DNA from: Deinococcus sp. YIM 77859
Lineage (GTDB): Bacteria; Deinococcota; Deinococci; Deinococcales; Deinococcaceae
Length of the DNA stretch: 64,000 nucleotides
Assembly (NCBI RefSeq): GCF_000745175.1
Contig: NZ_JQNI01000002.1
Coordinates: 124,001 to 188,000 of the forward strand
Reading direction: 5' to 3'
Positions 33,670 through 47,773 of this stretch are shown in pieces. A model generated the notes under the pieces. That model was given only the letters and a program-made list of their open reading frames with translations. It made no database searches and was not told the origin of the DNA. Position numbers and translations under genes: made by a program. Each line of letters begins with the position of its first letter. Within the stretch, counting starts at the first letter, position 1.

Positions 33670-35202
33670 TCAGCCCTTCACGGCACTGTCTGCGCCGGTG
33701 TCCACGAAATACCGCTGGAAGATCACGAAGATGATGATCACCGGGATGGCGCTCAGCACGGCACCGGCCAGAATGAGGCCGTAGTCACCCTGCCCACCAT
33801 ACAGCTCCCGGAAGTTCGAAAGCCCCACCGTCAGGGTAAAGCTCGTGTTTTCCCGCAGGATCACCAGCGGCCAGAAGAAGTCGTTCCAAGCGGCCTGAAA
33901 CTGGGTGATGGCAAGCGCGATCAGCGCCGGACCCGCCTGCGGGAGCATCACCCGCCAGAAGGTCGTCCAGGCTCCTGCGCCGTCGATGGCGGCGGATTCC
34001 TCGAGCTCGCGCGGCATGCCCTCGAAAAACTGCTTCATCAGGAAGACGCCGCCGGCCGCGACGAGCCCATTCAGCCAAAGCCCCCAGATGTTGAGCAGGT
34101 TCAGATCTTTGAGAAGCACGTAGTTGCTGATCAGGTTCACCTGGCTGGGCACCATCTGCACAAACAGCACCGCTCCCACAAACAGCAGATTCTTGCCGGG
34201 AAAGTCCAGGCGAGCGAGAGCGTACCCGGCGAGCGAGCAGAACACCACGGCGGCCGCCACGCGCAAAAAGGCGTACAGGAACGAGTTCAGGGTCCAGGTA
34301 AAAAACAGGCTCTGGCCGGTGGCTGGGTTGGTGGTCTCGTGAAAGGCGCGGCGGTAGTTGTTGAAGGTGTAGCCCAGAATGCCGGGCGTGATGTTGCGGT
34401 ACGCGAGCGAGCGCCCGAAATTCTGCCGGTCGCTGGGGGGCAGGGTGCTGCTGACAAGCGTCTGCCCGCGCTGCACGTCCACCTGTAGCGGCGTACGCTC
34501 GAACACCGGCCCGCGCAGGTAGTACCGCCCGCCGCGTTCCACCAGCTCCACCGGCTGGTACTGCGCGAGGGTGTACTGCACGGCCTGCGCCTCCGGCGTA
34601 TCCAGCGTGATGGGGACAACCTGGCCTCCCGCCAGGCGTGCGCTGAGCGTTTCGCCCGGCTCGGTCAGCTGCCCGGTGAGGAGACGGCCCGTCTGCCGAG
34701 TGAGGGGCGGATACCGGACCGTCACCCGGTAGGTGCGCACCTCAGCGGCTGTTCCAGTGGGTTGCAGGCTCACCTGAGCGAAGTCGCGCGCCTGCGCGTA
34801 CCGGGTGATGCTTACCAGGCTGACGGGTTGGTACGGAAACAGCGCGACGGTGGGTGGGTCCTGCGGCGCGCCCTGTGGGGAACGCACCGCCACGTCAAAG
34901 GTCACCGTTCGTCCGGGGTACAGCCCGCCCTGCCAGCCGCCTCCGCCGCCCTGCACCCCCAGGCGGTAGGCGCGGGCGATGTACTCGGGGGTCAGTTGCG
35001 GAATTATCAGGCGCGGCGGGTACTCGTTGGGGTTGTCCTTGAGGCTGCTGAGAACACCCATCAGAAACGGTCCCAGAAAGAAGAAACTCAGCAGCAGCAT
35101 CAGGGCGTACAGCCAGCCTGCTCGGGCCCAGCGCCGGCGGGCCAGCCAGCGCTCATCGCTGTGGGGGGAGGCAGGCGCACGCGAGGTCTGCACGGCGGTC
35201 AT
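33670..35202 (-). CDS. MalG-type sugar ABC permease with large extracytoplasmic insertion
   Basis: A 510-residue inner-membrane permease, almost twice the usual 280. Span 1 (YALMLLLSFFFLGPFLMGVL) is followed by about 220 residues of soluble, strand-rich sequence (about 85-305), then the normal core of five spans with the EAA loop EESAAIDGAGAWTTFWRVMLPQAGPAL that docks the ATPase. ATG 35202 follows GGAGG. The insertion sits where MalF carries its P2 loop, which touches the binding protein. No ATPase gene is in the operon, so a shared MsmK/MalK-type subunit is expected elsewhere. Confidence 0.85.
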   Translation of the reverse strand: MTAVQTSRAPASPHSDERWLARRRWARAGWLYALMLLLSFFFLGPFLMGVLSSLKDNPNEYPPRLIIPQLTPEYIARAYRLGVQGGGGGWQGGLYPGRTVTFDVAVRSPQGAPQDPPTVALFPYQPVSLVSITRYAQARDFAQVSLQPTGTAAEVRTYRVTVRYPPLTRQTGRLLTGQLTEPGETLSARLAGGQVVPITLDTPEAQAVQYTLAQYQPVELVERGGRYYLRGPVFERTPLQVDVQRGQTLVSSTLPPSDRQNFGRSLAYRNITPGILGYTFNNYRRAFHETTNPATGQSLFFTWTLNSFLYAFLRVAAAVVFCSLAGYALARLDFPGKNLLFVGAVLFVQMVPSQVNLISNYVLLKDLNLLNIWGLWLNGLVAAGGVFLMKQFFEGMPRELEESAAIDGAGAWTTFWRVMLPQAGPALIALAITQFQAAWNDFFWPLVILRENTSFTLTVGLSNFRELYGGQGDYGLILAGAVLSAIPVIIIFVIFQRYFVDTGADSAVKG

Positions 35203-35227
35203 AGGATCCTCCGCGGGGGAAGGAGCA

Positions 35228-36325
35228 TCAGCGCCCCTCCGCGGGAAAGAAGCGGCGCTGCACAAAGACCATCATCAGGATGATCAGGGCCAGGAGAATC
35301 GCTGCTGCCGCCGCCAGGTTCACCGGTGCGGCCCCAGCCTTGAAGGTGTTGGCGTACACGTAGTACGCCAGCGTCACGAGGGTGTCTTGCGGGGCTGCCG
35401 AGCCGATCACCGCCACCTGGTCAAACATCTGCATCGTGCCGATCAGGCCCACGGTCACCACATAAAAGGTCACCGGGCGCAGCAGCGGAACCGTCACCCG
35501 CGTCAGCTTCTGGAAGGGCGTGGCGCCGTCGATCTCCGCCGCCTCGTACAGCGCGGCGGGAACGTTCTGGAGGCCCGCCAGAAAAAACAGCATCAGCGTG
35601 GGGACGGTCGTAAAGGTGTTTTGGATGATGATGACCAGCAGCGGGATACTCAGGAGCCGCACGCCGCCCAGCGTGATCCACTTGTCGGCAAAGTACTGAT
35701 AGTCGAAGGGCGGCACATCGCGCGGTTCGGTGATGCCCAGCCAGACCAGCGCCGCTGTGAGCACAAGCGCCGCCAGGGTACTCACGGCGGCCAGCGCGGG
35801 GTCCGTCCAGCGTGCGGGGAGGCCCCGGCGGCGTTCTGCGACAACCTGAATCACCTGTGAGGCCACCAGCCCGGCCAGAAAGGTGAGCAGCAGGGGTTGG
35901 TACGTTTGCCACTGGGTGATCAGGTAGTTGACCACGCCCCGCTGCTGAAACAGCCACAGAAAGATCAGGGTAATCACCACACTGCTGGTGATGGAGGGCA
36001 TGTACCAGGCCGAGCGGAAAAAGGTCATGCCGCGCAGCCTGTTGTTGAGCGCCACCGCCATCAGCAGGGCAAAGATCGTCTGGAGGGTGGTCGTGATCAG
36101 CGCAAAGATCAGGCTGTTGGCCAGCGCCCGCTGAAACGAAGGATCGGCGAGCACCGCCGCGTAGGGCTGGACCCCGATGAGCTTCGGGGTATTAAAGAGG
36201 TTGAAGTCCGTGAAGGAATAGTAGATCGCTCGCCCGAAGGCATAGAAGAAAAAGACCGCCGTGGAGATCAGGAAGGGCGCAAGAAACAGGTAGGCGGTCG
36301 CGGTGGCCTGGCCTTTACGGAACAT
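35228..36325 (-). CDS. MalF-type sugar ABC permease
   Basis: A 365-residue permease that pairs with the MalG-type subunit. Spans are clear at both ends. The EAA loop is YEAAEIDGATPFQKLTRVTVPLL. An extra hydrophobic pair with a charged linker (about 140-210: LLTFLAGLVASQVIQVVAERRRG and ALAAVSTLAALVLTAALVWLG) lengthens it beyond the usual 290-300 residues. It lies between the binding protein and the other permease. Confidence 0.87.
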   Translation of the reverse strand: MFRKGQATATAYLFLAPFLISTAVFFFYAFGRAIYYSFTDFNLFNTPKLIGVQPYAAVLADPSFQRALANSLIFALITTTLQTIFALLMAVALNNRLRGMTFFRSAWYMPSITSSVVITLIFLWLFQQRGVVNYLITQWQTYQPLLLTFLAGLVASQVIQVVAERRRGLPARWTDPALAAVSTLAALVLTAALVWLGITEPRDVPPFDYQYFADKWITLGGVRLLSIPLLVIIIQNTFTTVPTLMLFFLAGLQNVPAALYEAAEIDGATPFQKLTRVTVPLLRPVTFYVVTVGLIGTMQMFDQVAVIGSAAPQDTLVTLAYYVYANTFKAGAAPVNLAAAAAILLALIILMMVFVQRRFFPAEGR

Positions 36326-36391
36326 GAAACTCTCCGGGGAGGGAAAGGGGGGCGCGGCCCGGAGACCTGCCCCGAGCCACCGGCCGTGCGC

Positions 36392-37621
36392 TTAGCGGCT
36401 TTGGAAGGTGGTCATGTCCGCCTGTGCCTTTTTCAGCGCCTCGGCCGCGCTTTTTTGGCCACTCAGCACGGCGGCGAGCGCCTCATTGATGGGCTTGGCC
36501 CAGTCCGGTCCCTTGGGGCCAAAGGTAAAGGCGCGGACATACCCGTCATCAGCGCCCTGAAACACCAGCTTGGCATTTTGTGCCCCGGCCTCCGGCTTTT
36601 GGAAGTAGGCGCTGTTGACCAGCGAGGTGCGGCTGGGAATGGCCAAGCCCTGCTCCAGCACGTACTGCTGTACCTGCGGGCTGGTGAGGATATTGAGCAC
36701 CTTGAGGGCTGCGGCCTTGTTCTTGGTGCCGCTGTTGATCGCCCAGCCCACGGTGTACAGGAAGTTGCCGCGCTTGCCGGTCTTGTCGTTTTTGGGCAGC
36801 AGCGCCGTGCCAAATTTCAGGTTGGGCGCGTTGTCCCGCAGGAAGTTCACGATCCAGCCGCCCTCGATGGCCGCTGCGACCCTGCCGGTTTTCAGGCAGC
36901 CGCCGCCCCAATCGGTGGACAGCTGACTGGGCTGCACGCCTACCCGGTCCTTGGCCAGGCTGGTGTACCAGCCAAAGGCCTCCGCAAAGCGCGGGTCAGC
37001 GAGGTTGGTCTTGCCACCCGGGCCAAACTGCGGCCAGCCGGTGGCAAAGGCAAAGGCCCCGAAGCGGTCCCAGTTGGGTTGCAGGCAGAGGCCGTAGTAG
37101 TCACTGCCCAGCTTTTGCTTGACCTGGCGCAGCTTGTTGGCGAGGCTCGACCAGGTGTCGTTGTTGTTGGGATACGCCACGCCCGCCTCGTCGAAGAGGT
37201 CCTTGTTGTAGACCAAAGTCAGCGTATTGAAGTCCTTGGCGATCGCGTAGAGCTTGCCGTTGCGGGTGAACGCAGTGTTCAGGCTCTTGATAAAGGGCGC
37301 CGTGCTCACCAGGCCGTTTAAGGGAAGAATCTTGCCCGTCGCGACGAAGCCGTCGAGGGTCTCGGCGGGCAGATACATCACGTCCCCGGCGGTATTGGCG
37401 GCGAGCAGTGTGGTCAGCGCCTTGTTGTAGTCGCCCTGAAGCGGCTGGTACACGACGGTCACCCCTTCTTTTGCCAGCTGCGGCTTGACGAAGCGGTTGA
37501 TCAGGTCATTCACCAGTGTCTGGTCCGTGCCGCCATACCCGTTGATCTTGATGGTCTTGGTGCTTTGCGCGCTGGCGCTGGCGGCAAGCAGGGCGAGGCC
37601 GAGGTACAGAGCTTTTTTCAT
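36392..37621 (-). CDS. Sugar ABC transporter substrate-binding protein
   Basis: The ATG at 37621 follows GGAGG and starts a signal peptide (KKALYLGLALLAASASA); 409 residues. The mature part is an extracellular solute-binding protein family 1 type (TIKINGYGGTDQTLVNDLINRF, GKLYAIAKDFNTLTLVYNKDLFDEAGV). It delivers oligosaccharide to the permeases. No lipobox, so it is free in the periplasm or held another way. Its ATG overlaps the lacI stop as ATGA, so the regulator is cotranscribed. Confidence 0.87.
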   Translation of the reverse strand: MKKALYLGLALLAASASAQSTKTIKINGYGGTDQTLVNDLINRFVKPQLAKEGVTVVYQPLQGDYNKALTTLLAANTAGDVMYLPAETLDGFVATGKILPLNGLVSTAPFIKSLNTAFTRNGKLYAIAKDFNTLTLVYNKDLFDEAGVAYPNNNDTWSSLANKLRQVKQKLGSDYYGLCLQPNWDRFGAFAFATGWPQFGPGGKTNLADPRFAEAFGWYTSLAKDRVGVQPSQLSTDWGGGCLKTGRVAAAIEGGWIVNFLRDNAPNLKFGTALLPKNDKTGKRGNFLYTVGWAINSGTKNKAAALKVLNILTSPQVQQYVLEQGLAIPSRTSLVNSAYFQKPEAGAQNAKLVFQGADDGYVRAFTFGPKGPDWAKPINEALAAVLSGQKSAAEALKKAQADMTTFQSR

Positions 37622-38613
37622 AGCGTTCCTCCAGAACATGGCGCCTGTGCCGCCGGGGCCACAGTCGCGCCGGGAATGAGGCGAACGGGGATGTATTCAC
37701 CACGCGGCGGCTGTCCGGTGGTGGCTTCCTGCATCAGTTCCAGGGCGGTCGCAGCGATGCGGGGAATGTCCTGCGCGACGGTGGTCAGGGCATAGGGGAG
37801 AGGCAACTCGGGCAGGCCGTCAAAGCCCACAACCGACACGTCCTGCGGCACGCGCACGCCCAGATCCTCGAGGGCGGCAATCGCCCCCACGGCACTCTCG
37901 TCACTCTGGGCAAAGACCCCGGTGAAGCGTAGCCCGCTCTCCCAGGCGCGGCGCATCGCGCGGTAGCCCCCCAGCACCGTGAAGTCCGCCGGAAGGGCGG
38001 TCACGGTTGCCTGTGCCTGCCGAGCAACGCGCTCAAACCCTCGCTGACGATCCTGCGCGACCTGGCTGGGGCCAGCACCCAGGTAGGCCAGTTGCCGGTG
38101 TCCTCCTTTCAGCAGCGCCTGGGCGGCGAGTGCAGCGCCCCCCTCATCGTCGGGTGCGACCCAAAAGGCACCCGCCTGGTGGCCCAGCAGCACAGCCGGG
38201 ACCCCCCGTTCTTGCAGCAGGGTGAGGCGGGGATCCCGGTCTACGGCATGCAGGACCAGCACGGCACTGGGCAGGCGCTTGAGCTGCTTCAGGTCTGCTC
38301 GCAGGTCGACAAGCTGCACGCCGCGAGGCGCGGTGTGCTGCTCGAGGGCGCGGCGCAGCAGCACGTGATACGGGCTGAGCATCGGGTCATCCCGTTCCAG
38401 CAAGAGGCCCAGGCTCTGGCCCCGGCGCCAGGAAAGATGCCGCGCCACCGGATCCGGACTGTAGCCCAGCTGCGCCATCACCGCCTCCACCCGCTGCCGG
38501 GTGGCCGCCGCAACGGTGGCGTGCCCGTTGAGCACGCGGCTGACGGTGCCCTTGCTCACGCCGCTGGCCCGGGCAATATCGTCGATGGTGGGTTGCGGAA
38601 AACTCTCGGTCAA
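37618..38613 (-). CDS. LacI-family transcriptional regulator of the sugar operon
   Basis: The TTG at 38613 follows GGAGGA by 6 nt and gives 331 residues; no ATG gives a full-length protein. N-terminal LacI helix-turn-helix and hinge: TIDDIARASGVSKGTVSRVLNGHATVAAATRQRVEAVMAQLGY. The rest is a periplasmic-binding-protein-like sugar domain (VVGFDGLPE). It is the first gene of the operon and sits behind two palindromes of the type it should bind, so autoregulation plus control of the transporter is likely. The inducer is the transported sugar, unknown. Confidence 0.88.
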   Translation of the reverse strand: MTESFPQPTIDDIARASGVSKGTVSRVLNGHATVAAATRQRVEAVMAQLGYSPDPVARHLSWRRGQSLGLLLERDDPMLSPYHVLLRRALEQHTAPRGVQLVDLRADLKQLKRLPSAVLVLHAVDRDPRLTLLQERGVPAVLLGHQAGAFWVAPDDEGGAALAAQALLKGGHRQLAYLGAGPSQVAQDRQRGFERVARQAQATVTALPADFTVLGGYRAMRRAWESGLRFTGVFAQSDESAVGAIAALEDLGVRVPQDVSVVGFDGLPELPLPYALTTVAQDIPRIAATALELMQEATTGQPPRGEYIPVRLIPGATVAPAAQAPCSGGTL

Positions 38614-38641
38614 AGCGCTTCCTCCGGGGGAGAGCGAGCTC

Positions 38642-38655
38642 TGTAACCGGTTACA
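38642..38655. promoter_or_regulatory. LacI-type operator 1
   Basis: TGTAACCGGTTACA is a perfect 14-bp palindrome with the central CG typical of LacI/GalR sites, 29 bp before the lacI start codon. It overlaps a possible -10 (TACAGA) spaced 17 nt from TTGTGC on the minus strand. Confidence 0.75.
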
Positions 38656-38697
38656 AAAGCGGGCACAAGCCACCCAAGCGAGGGACCCACACGGTTT

Positions 38698-38711
38698 TGT
38701 AAGCGGTTACA
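38698..38711. promoter_or_regulatory. LacI-type operator 2
   Basis: TGTAAGCGGTTACA differs from operator 1 at one base. The centres are 56 bp apart, about five helical turns, which would suit co-operative binding or looping. Confidence 0.72.
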
Positions 38712-38804
38712 ATCCCATTGTTGTTAAAAATGTCCCCCTGTCAAGGGGGAGCAGAAGAGGGAGCCGGGTCCCGGGGAGGAACCTCGCGGGGGCGGCGCGG
38801 TGAC

Positions 38805-39794
<990 letters not shown>

Positions 39795-39929
39795 GCCCAG
39801 GAGCATACCCGACTGTTCCCCGCTGGGTGAACGCACACGTACATCCTGAACGTGGACGTATTTGACCGGAGGCGGGCGGCGTGGAAGCATGGGGGACGAC
39901 ACGTCAGCACAAGCCACGAGGAGGCGCAC

Positions 39930-42005
<2,076 letters not shown>

Positions 42006-42014
42006 AGTTCGCCG

Positions 42015-42035
42015 GGGGCAGGGTCAGCCTGCCCC
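42015..42035 (+). other. Intercistronic hairpin between the hydratase-dehydrogenase and thiolase genes
   Basis: GGGGCAGG and CCTGCCCC form an 8-bp GC stem with a 5-nt loop, in the 48-nt gap between the two genes and just before the thiolase ribosome site. No T-run follows. It may stabilise or set the ratio of the two parts of the message. Confidence 0.5.
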
Positions 42036-42053
42036 GGTTGAGGAGGCTCTGTC

Positions 42054-43229
42054 ATGCGTGAAGCTGTCATCGTATCCACTGCCCGTACGCCCATTGGCAA
42101 GGCCTACCGGGGAGCCTTTAACGCCACGCCCTCTCCGACCCTTGCCTCCTTTGCTGTGCGGGCTGCCGTCGAGCGAGCTGGGGTTCAGCCGGCCGAGATC
42201 GACGACTGTATCTTTGGCGCGGCCCTGCAACAGGGCGTGCAGACCACCATCGGCCGCAATGTGGCGCTGCGCTCGGGCCTCGGTGTGGAGGTGGCGGGCA
42301 TGTCCATCGACCGCCAGTGTGCCTCTGGGCTGATGGCCATTGCGACCGCGGCCAAACAGATCATCGTTGACCGCATGGACGTGATTGTGGCGGGGGGCGT
42401 CGAGTCTATCTCGCTGGTGCAGACGCCGGAGATGCGGGTAACGCCGGATCCCGAGCTGCTCTCCATGCATAACGGCGTGTACATGCCGATGATCGACACC
42501 GCTGAGGTGGTGGGCCGGCGCTACTCCATCAGCCGTGAACGCTGCGACGCCTATGCCCTCCGCTCGCAGCAGCGCACCGCCCGTGCCCAGGCCGAGGGCA
42601 AGTTTGACGACGAGATCATCCCGGTCACCACCCGCATGCAGGTGACCGACAAGGAGACCGGCGCCGTCTCTCTTCGGGAGGTCACCCTCACCAAGGACGA
42701 GGGAAACCGCCCCGACACCACCCTTGAGGGCCTCGCTGCCCTCAAGGCCGTACGCGGTGAGGGCAACCAGATCACGGCGGGCAACGCCTCGCAGCTTTCC
42801 GATGGAGCCTCCGCCTGTGTGGTGATGGCCGCCGAACTCGCCCAGGCCAGGGGAGTCCGGCCGCTGGGCCGCTACCTGGGCATGGCGGTTGCGGGGGTCG
42901 AACCCGACGAGATGGGGATTGGTCCCGTGTACGCCGTTCCCAAGCTGCTCAAGCGCTTCGGCCTTACCATGGACGACATCGGCTTGTGGGAGCTGAACGA
43001 GGCTTTCGCGGTGCAGGTGCTGTACTGCCAGGACAAGCTGGGCATTCCTGACGACAAGCTCAACGTCAATGGTGGTGCGATCGCCATCGGTCACCCCTAC
43101 GGCATGAGTGGAGCGCGCCTGGTCGGGCATGCCCTGATCGAAGGGCGGCGCCGGGGCGTGCAGTACGTCGTCGTGACCATGTGCGTGGGGGGCGGCATGG
43201 GTGCCGCCGGGCTGTTCGAGGTGCTGTAG
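42054..43229 (+). CDS. Acetyl-CoA acyltransferase (thiolase)
   Basis: A 391-residue thiolase. Active cysteine in [12 protein letters not shown] (about C88), histidine in [17 protein letters not shown], and second cysteine in [13 protein letters not shown]. It performs the final thiolytic step of beta-oxidation, or the reverse acetoacetyl-CoA condensation. ATG 42054 has GAGGAGG upstream. Forms the fad operon with the preceding bifunctional gene. Confidence 0.93.
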   Translation: MREAVIVSTARTPIGKAYRGAFNATPSPTLASFAVRAAVERAGVQPAEIDDCIFGAALQQGVQTTIGRNVALRSGLGVEVAGMSIDRQCASGLMAIATAAKQIIVDRMDVIVAGGVESISLVQTPEMRVTPDPELLSMHNGVYMPMIDTAEVVGRRYSISRERCDAYALRSQQRTARAQAEGKFDDEIIPVTTRMQVTDKETGAVSLREVTLTKDEGNRPDTTLEGLAALKAVRGEGNQITAGNASQLSDGASACVVMAAELAQARGVRPLGRYLGMAVAGVEPDEMGIGPVYAVPKLLKRFGLTMDDIGLWELNEAFAVQVLYCQDKLGIPDDKLNVNGGAIAIGHPYGMSGARLVGHALIEGRRRGVQYVVVTMCVGGGMGAAGLFEVL

Positions 43230-43286
43230 GGCATCCGCGACGGCCAGCCCTGCGGTACGGTCTGCCTTTCCCCGCTAGCATGGGGT

Positions 43287-43915
<629 letters not shown>

Positions 43916-43919
<4 letters not shown>

Positions 43920-44500
43920 CCCGGCAGGGCGGAACCCCGGACCCCTTTGAGGCCGCGCTGGATGACCCCTGGGCCGTATGGCTTCAAGGGCGTACCCGCG
44001 AGCCGCTGCACCTGCCCGAGTACCGCCGTGCCGCCGTCCTCGTCGCCCTGACCCGCGAACCCGATCCGCGGGTGCTGCTCACGGTGCGTTCGGCGGATCT
44101 GCCCACCCACCGCGGCCAGATCAGTTTTCCGGGAGGCAGCCTGGAGGTGGGCGAGACTCCCGTGCAGGCCGCCCTGCGGGAGGCGAAGGAGGAGGTCGGC
44201 CTTGAGCCCTGCCTCGTCACCGTGCTCGGGGAACTCGACGACGTGTTTACCCCCATCGGTTTTCACGTGACGCCCGTGCTGGCCCGCATTCCTGCCGAAC
44301 CGCGTCTCACGCTCACTGCGGAAGTCGCACAGATCATCATGCCGACCCTCGCTGAACTGCGTGCCCTCACGCCCTTGCGCGAAACGCGCACGCTGCCCGG
44401 TGGACGGGAGGTCCCCGTGTACCACTACCCCTGGCGCGGTCACGACATCTGGGGGATGACGGCACGAGTCCTCCATGACCTGCTGGACCAGGGACCATAA
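43916..44500 (+). CDS. Nudix hydrolase, CoA-pyrophosphatase type
   Basis: A 194-residue Nudix protein with the box [25 protein letters not shown]. The preceding [21 protein letters not shown] is the UPF0035 signature that marks CoA pyrophosphatases. The size equals that of the characterised Deinococcus radiodurans CoA-type Nudix enzyme as I recall it. It should cleave CoA or its derivatives to 4'-phosphopantetheine and 3',5'-ADP. Translationally coupled to mazG. Confidence 0.88.
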
Positions 44501-44504
44501 GCAC

Positions 44505-44532
44505 AACACCCCCGCCAACGGGCAGGGGTGTT
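44505..44532. terminator. Hairpin terminator between convergent genes
   Basis: AACACCCC (44505-44512) pairs with GGGGTGTT (44525-44532) in the 45-nt gap between the Nudix stop and the end of the opposite-strand gene. It can serve both strands. Confidence 0.65.
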
Positions 44533-44545
44533 CGGGGGATGGGGA

Positions 44546-45917
<1,372 letters not shown>

Positions 45918-47090
45918 TCAACGAAGAATTCGGGCAGGTTCCACATTGGCCGCTCGCCGCGCTGGAATCAGGGCAGCGAGCAGGGTCGTGCCCAGGCCCA
46001 CCGCATTGACCCACAGCAGGTCGCCAAGGCGAACTTCTACCGGTAGGGTGGTGATGAAGTACAGGTCGCCGGGCAGCCGAAAGGGCCTGAGCGTGAAGTA
46101 GGCGCTGATGCCCAGCCCCAGGAGGTTTCCCAGCAGCAGCCCGCCCAGGCCCAGCAGCGCTCCCTCGATCAGAAAGGTACGGGTGATGGTTCCCCTTGTG
46201 GCGCCGATGGCCCGCAGAATGGCGATCTCCTGTGTTTTCTCGAACACGGCCAGGGTCAGGACGTTGGCGATCCCAAAGGCGGCCACAATCACGATGAGAA
46301 AGACCACGAAGGCGATGACCCGCTTCTGCAGGGCAAGCTGGTCGAGCAGGGTGCCGTAGAGGTCCTGCCAGGGAAGTGGCGTGTAGGGCCGAGTACGGGT
46401 CAGCGTCTCCCCGACAGCGCGTGCTGCCTGGGCGTCGCGCAGCCGGAGCTGATAGCCGGTGACGTTCCTGGTCCCCTGGAGGGCCTGGAGGGTCTCCAGG
46501 CTGGTAAAGGCATACCCGGAGTCGATCAGGTAGTTGCCCGTGCTGAAAACGCCCTTCACGCGCAGGGTCGCGCGGCGCTGCGTGGAGTTCAGCAGCCGCA
46601 CCTCATCCCCCGTAAAGGCCCCGACGCTGCGGGCCAGGGACGCACCCAACAGGACTTCACCCGGCCCCAGCGTTCGCAGCAGCTCACTTTCCTGCGGGCT
46701 GAGCCGCAACACCTGCGCGGCCTGTGGCGTCACGCCGAAGAGGGTGGCGAAATCTACGCCTGCCCCCCGTCCGGAGGTGGCCGGGCGAGTCAACAGCCCC
46801 TTGTCGGCGAGAAAGGGCGCAAAGGCGGTCACCCGTGGGTCGGCCCGCATCTGCGCCTCGAGGGCAGCGTCACGGGGGGAGGGGACAAAGGCCGTGACGC
46901 TCAGGTGTGGACTGGCCCGCAGGGTCGCGTCGACCAGAGCACGGGTAAAGCCGTTGGTGAGGCTCAGGGCCGCGATCAACACCATCACACCCACCGCGAT
47001 GCCCAGCACGGTGAGAAGGTTTTGGGTGCGCCGGCGCGCGAGGTGTGCGCGGGCCAGCGTCCAGGCGAGATCGGGGGCGGAATGGGCCAC
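45918..47090 (-). CDS. LolC/MacB-type ABC transporter permease
   Basis: A 390-residue FtsX-superfamily permease. Span 1 (LLTVLGIAVGVMVLIAALSL), a large periplasmic MacB-PCD domain, then three spans at the C-terminus with FVVFLIVIVAAFGIANVLTLAVFEKTQEIAILRAIGATRGTI. Such permeases use ATP to move lipoproteins or extrude substrates. The ATPase partner is not adjacent. The start is uncertain: the frame is open to 47252, over the next gene, but GTG 47090 with TATTCT 8 nt before it fits the usual family start. Confidence 0.82.
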   Translation of the reverse strand: MAHSAPDLAWTLARAHLARRRTQNLLTVLGIAVGVMVLIAALSLTNGFTRALVDATLRASPHLSVTAFVPSPRDAALEAQMRADPRVTAFAPFLADKGLLTRPATSGRGAGVDFATLFGVTPQAAQVLRLSPQESELLRTLGPGEVLLGASLARSVGAFTGDEVRLLNSTQRRATLRVKGVFSTGNYLIDSGYAFTSLETLQALQGTRNVTGYQLRLRDAQAARAVGETLTRTRPYTPLPWQDLYGTLLDQLALQKRVIAFVVFLIVIVAAFGIANVLTLAVFEKTQEIAILRAIGATRGTITRTFLIEGALLGLGGLLLGNLLGLGISAYFTLRPFRLPGDLYFITTLPVEVRLGDLLWVNAVGLGTTLLAALIPARRAANVEPARILR

Positions 47091-47182
47091 GTCTGCGGAG
47101 AATACCAGAGGAGGGGCGCTCAAAAAAAACAGCGTGAGTGGCCCGGGGGCCAGCCCACGCCGCGTGAAGGGCAAGGAAAGCT

Positions 47183-47773
47183 TCAGCGCACCGCCGTGAT
47201 GCGAACTTGCCGCGCGCCAAACTGAATGGCCTGGCTGCGTGTCGCCATCCAAATGTCAATGCTGTTTGTCTTGCGGGCCGCCATGGTGTCCTCGACGTAG
47301 AACACGCGACCTTTGAAGAGGTTGTTGTACCGGCCGCTGAGATCCTCGATCATGATTTTGCTGCCATAGGGAAAGATACGCAGCAGGTCGCGGCTCAGCG
47401 CCACCACACCGGGTCGAGTCCGGGTGCCTGTGGCGGTGATAAAGGGCGTGCTGTCGGTCTGGCCGGGTGTGCTGTTGTATGCCGTCGCGCGGGCGATCAC
47501 GCTGCGGCCCGTGCGAACGCGGCTTTGGGCAATCTCTGCCTGGGCCTGCTGCACGGCTCGCGCCCGGTTTTGTGCGGCCACCTCCGCCGGTAAGGCCGCC
47601 TTCTGAGGGGCTTCGGCGCGTGGGGGCACGGGCGCCAGGGGGAGTTCTGGGGTCAGCGCGTCGCGCACCGCCTGAGCAGCGACACTCGGCACAGGAAGAG
47701 CGGGGGTAGCAGTGACAGTTCCGACGGTGCCCAACAGGATGACATGCATCCAGCGGCGAGGAGTATTGGCCAT
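47183..47773 (-). CDS. Secreted 3D-domain (RlpA/MltA-fold) cell-wall protein
   Basis: A 196-residue exported protein: signal peptide, a charged helical linker (AEVAAQNRARAVQQAQAEIAQ), and a C-terminal 3D domain (VIARATAYNSTPGQTDSTPFITATGT...GVVALSRDLL..., with the aspartate-containing VFYVEDTMA and IDIWM). 3D domains are found in lytic transglycosylases and resuscitation-factor-like hydrolases. ATG 47773 has AGGAG. Its long leader may hold a c-di-AMP riboswitch, which often controls this kind of gene. Confidence 0.82.
   Translation of the reverse strand: MANTPRRWMHVILLGTVGTVTATPALPVPSVAAQAVRDALTPELPLAPVPPRAEAPQKAALPAEVAAQNRARAVQQAQAEIAQSRVRTGRSVIARATAYNSTPGQTDSTPFITATGTRTRPGVVALSRDLLRIFPYGSKIMIEDLSGRYNNLFKGRVFYVEDTMAARKTNSIDIWMATRSQAIQFGARQVRITAVR

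Noticed and set aside
47091..47252. Longer N-terminus for the LolC/MacB-type permease
   Set aside because: It would overlap the 3D-domain gene and adds unconserved sequence; GTG 47090 fits the family and has a TATTCT box.
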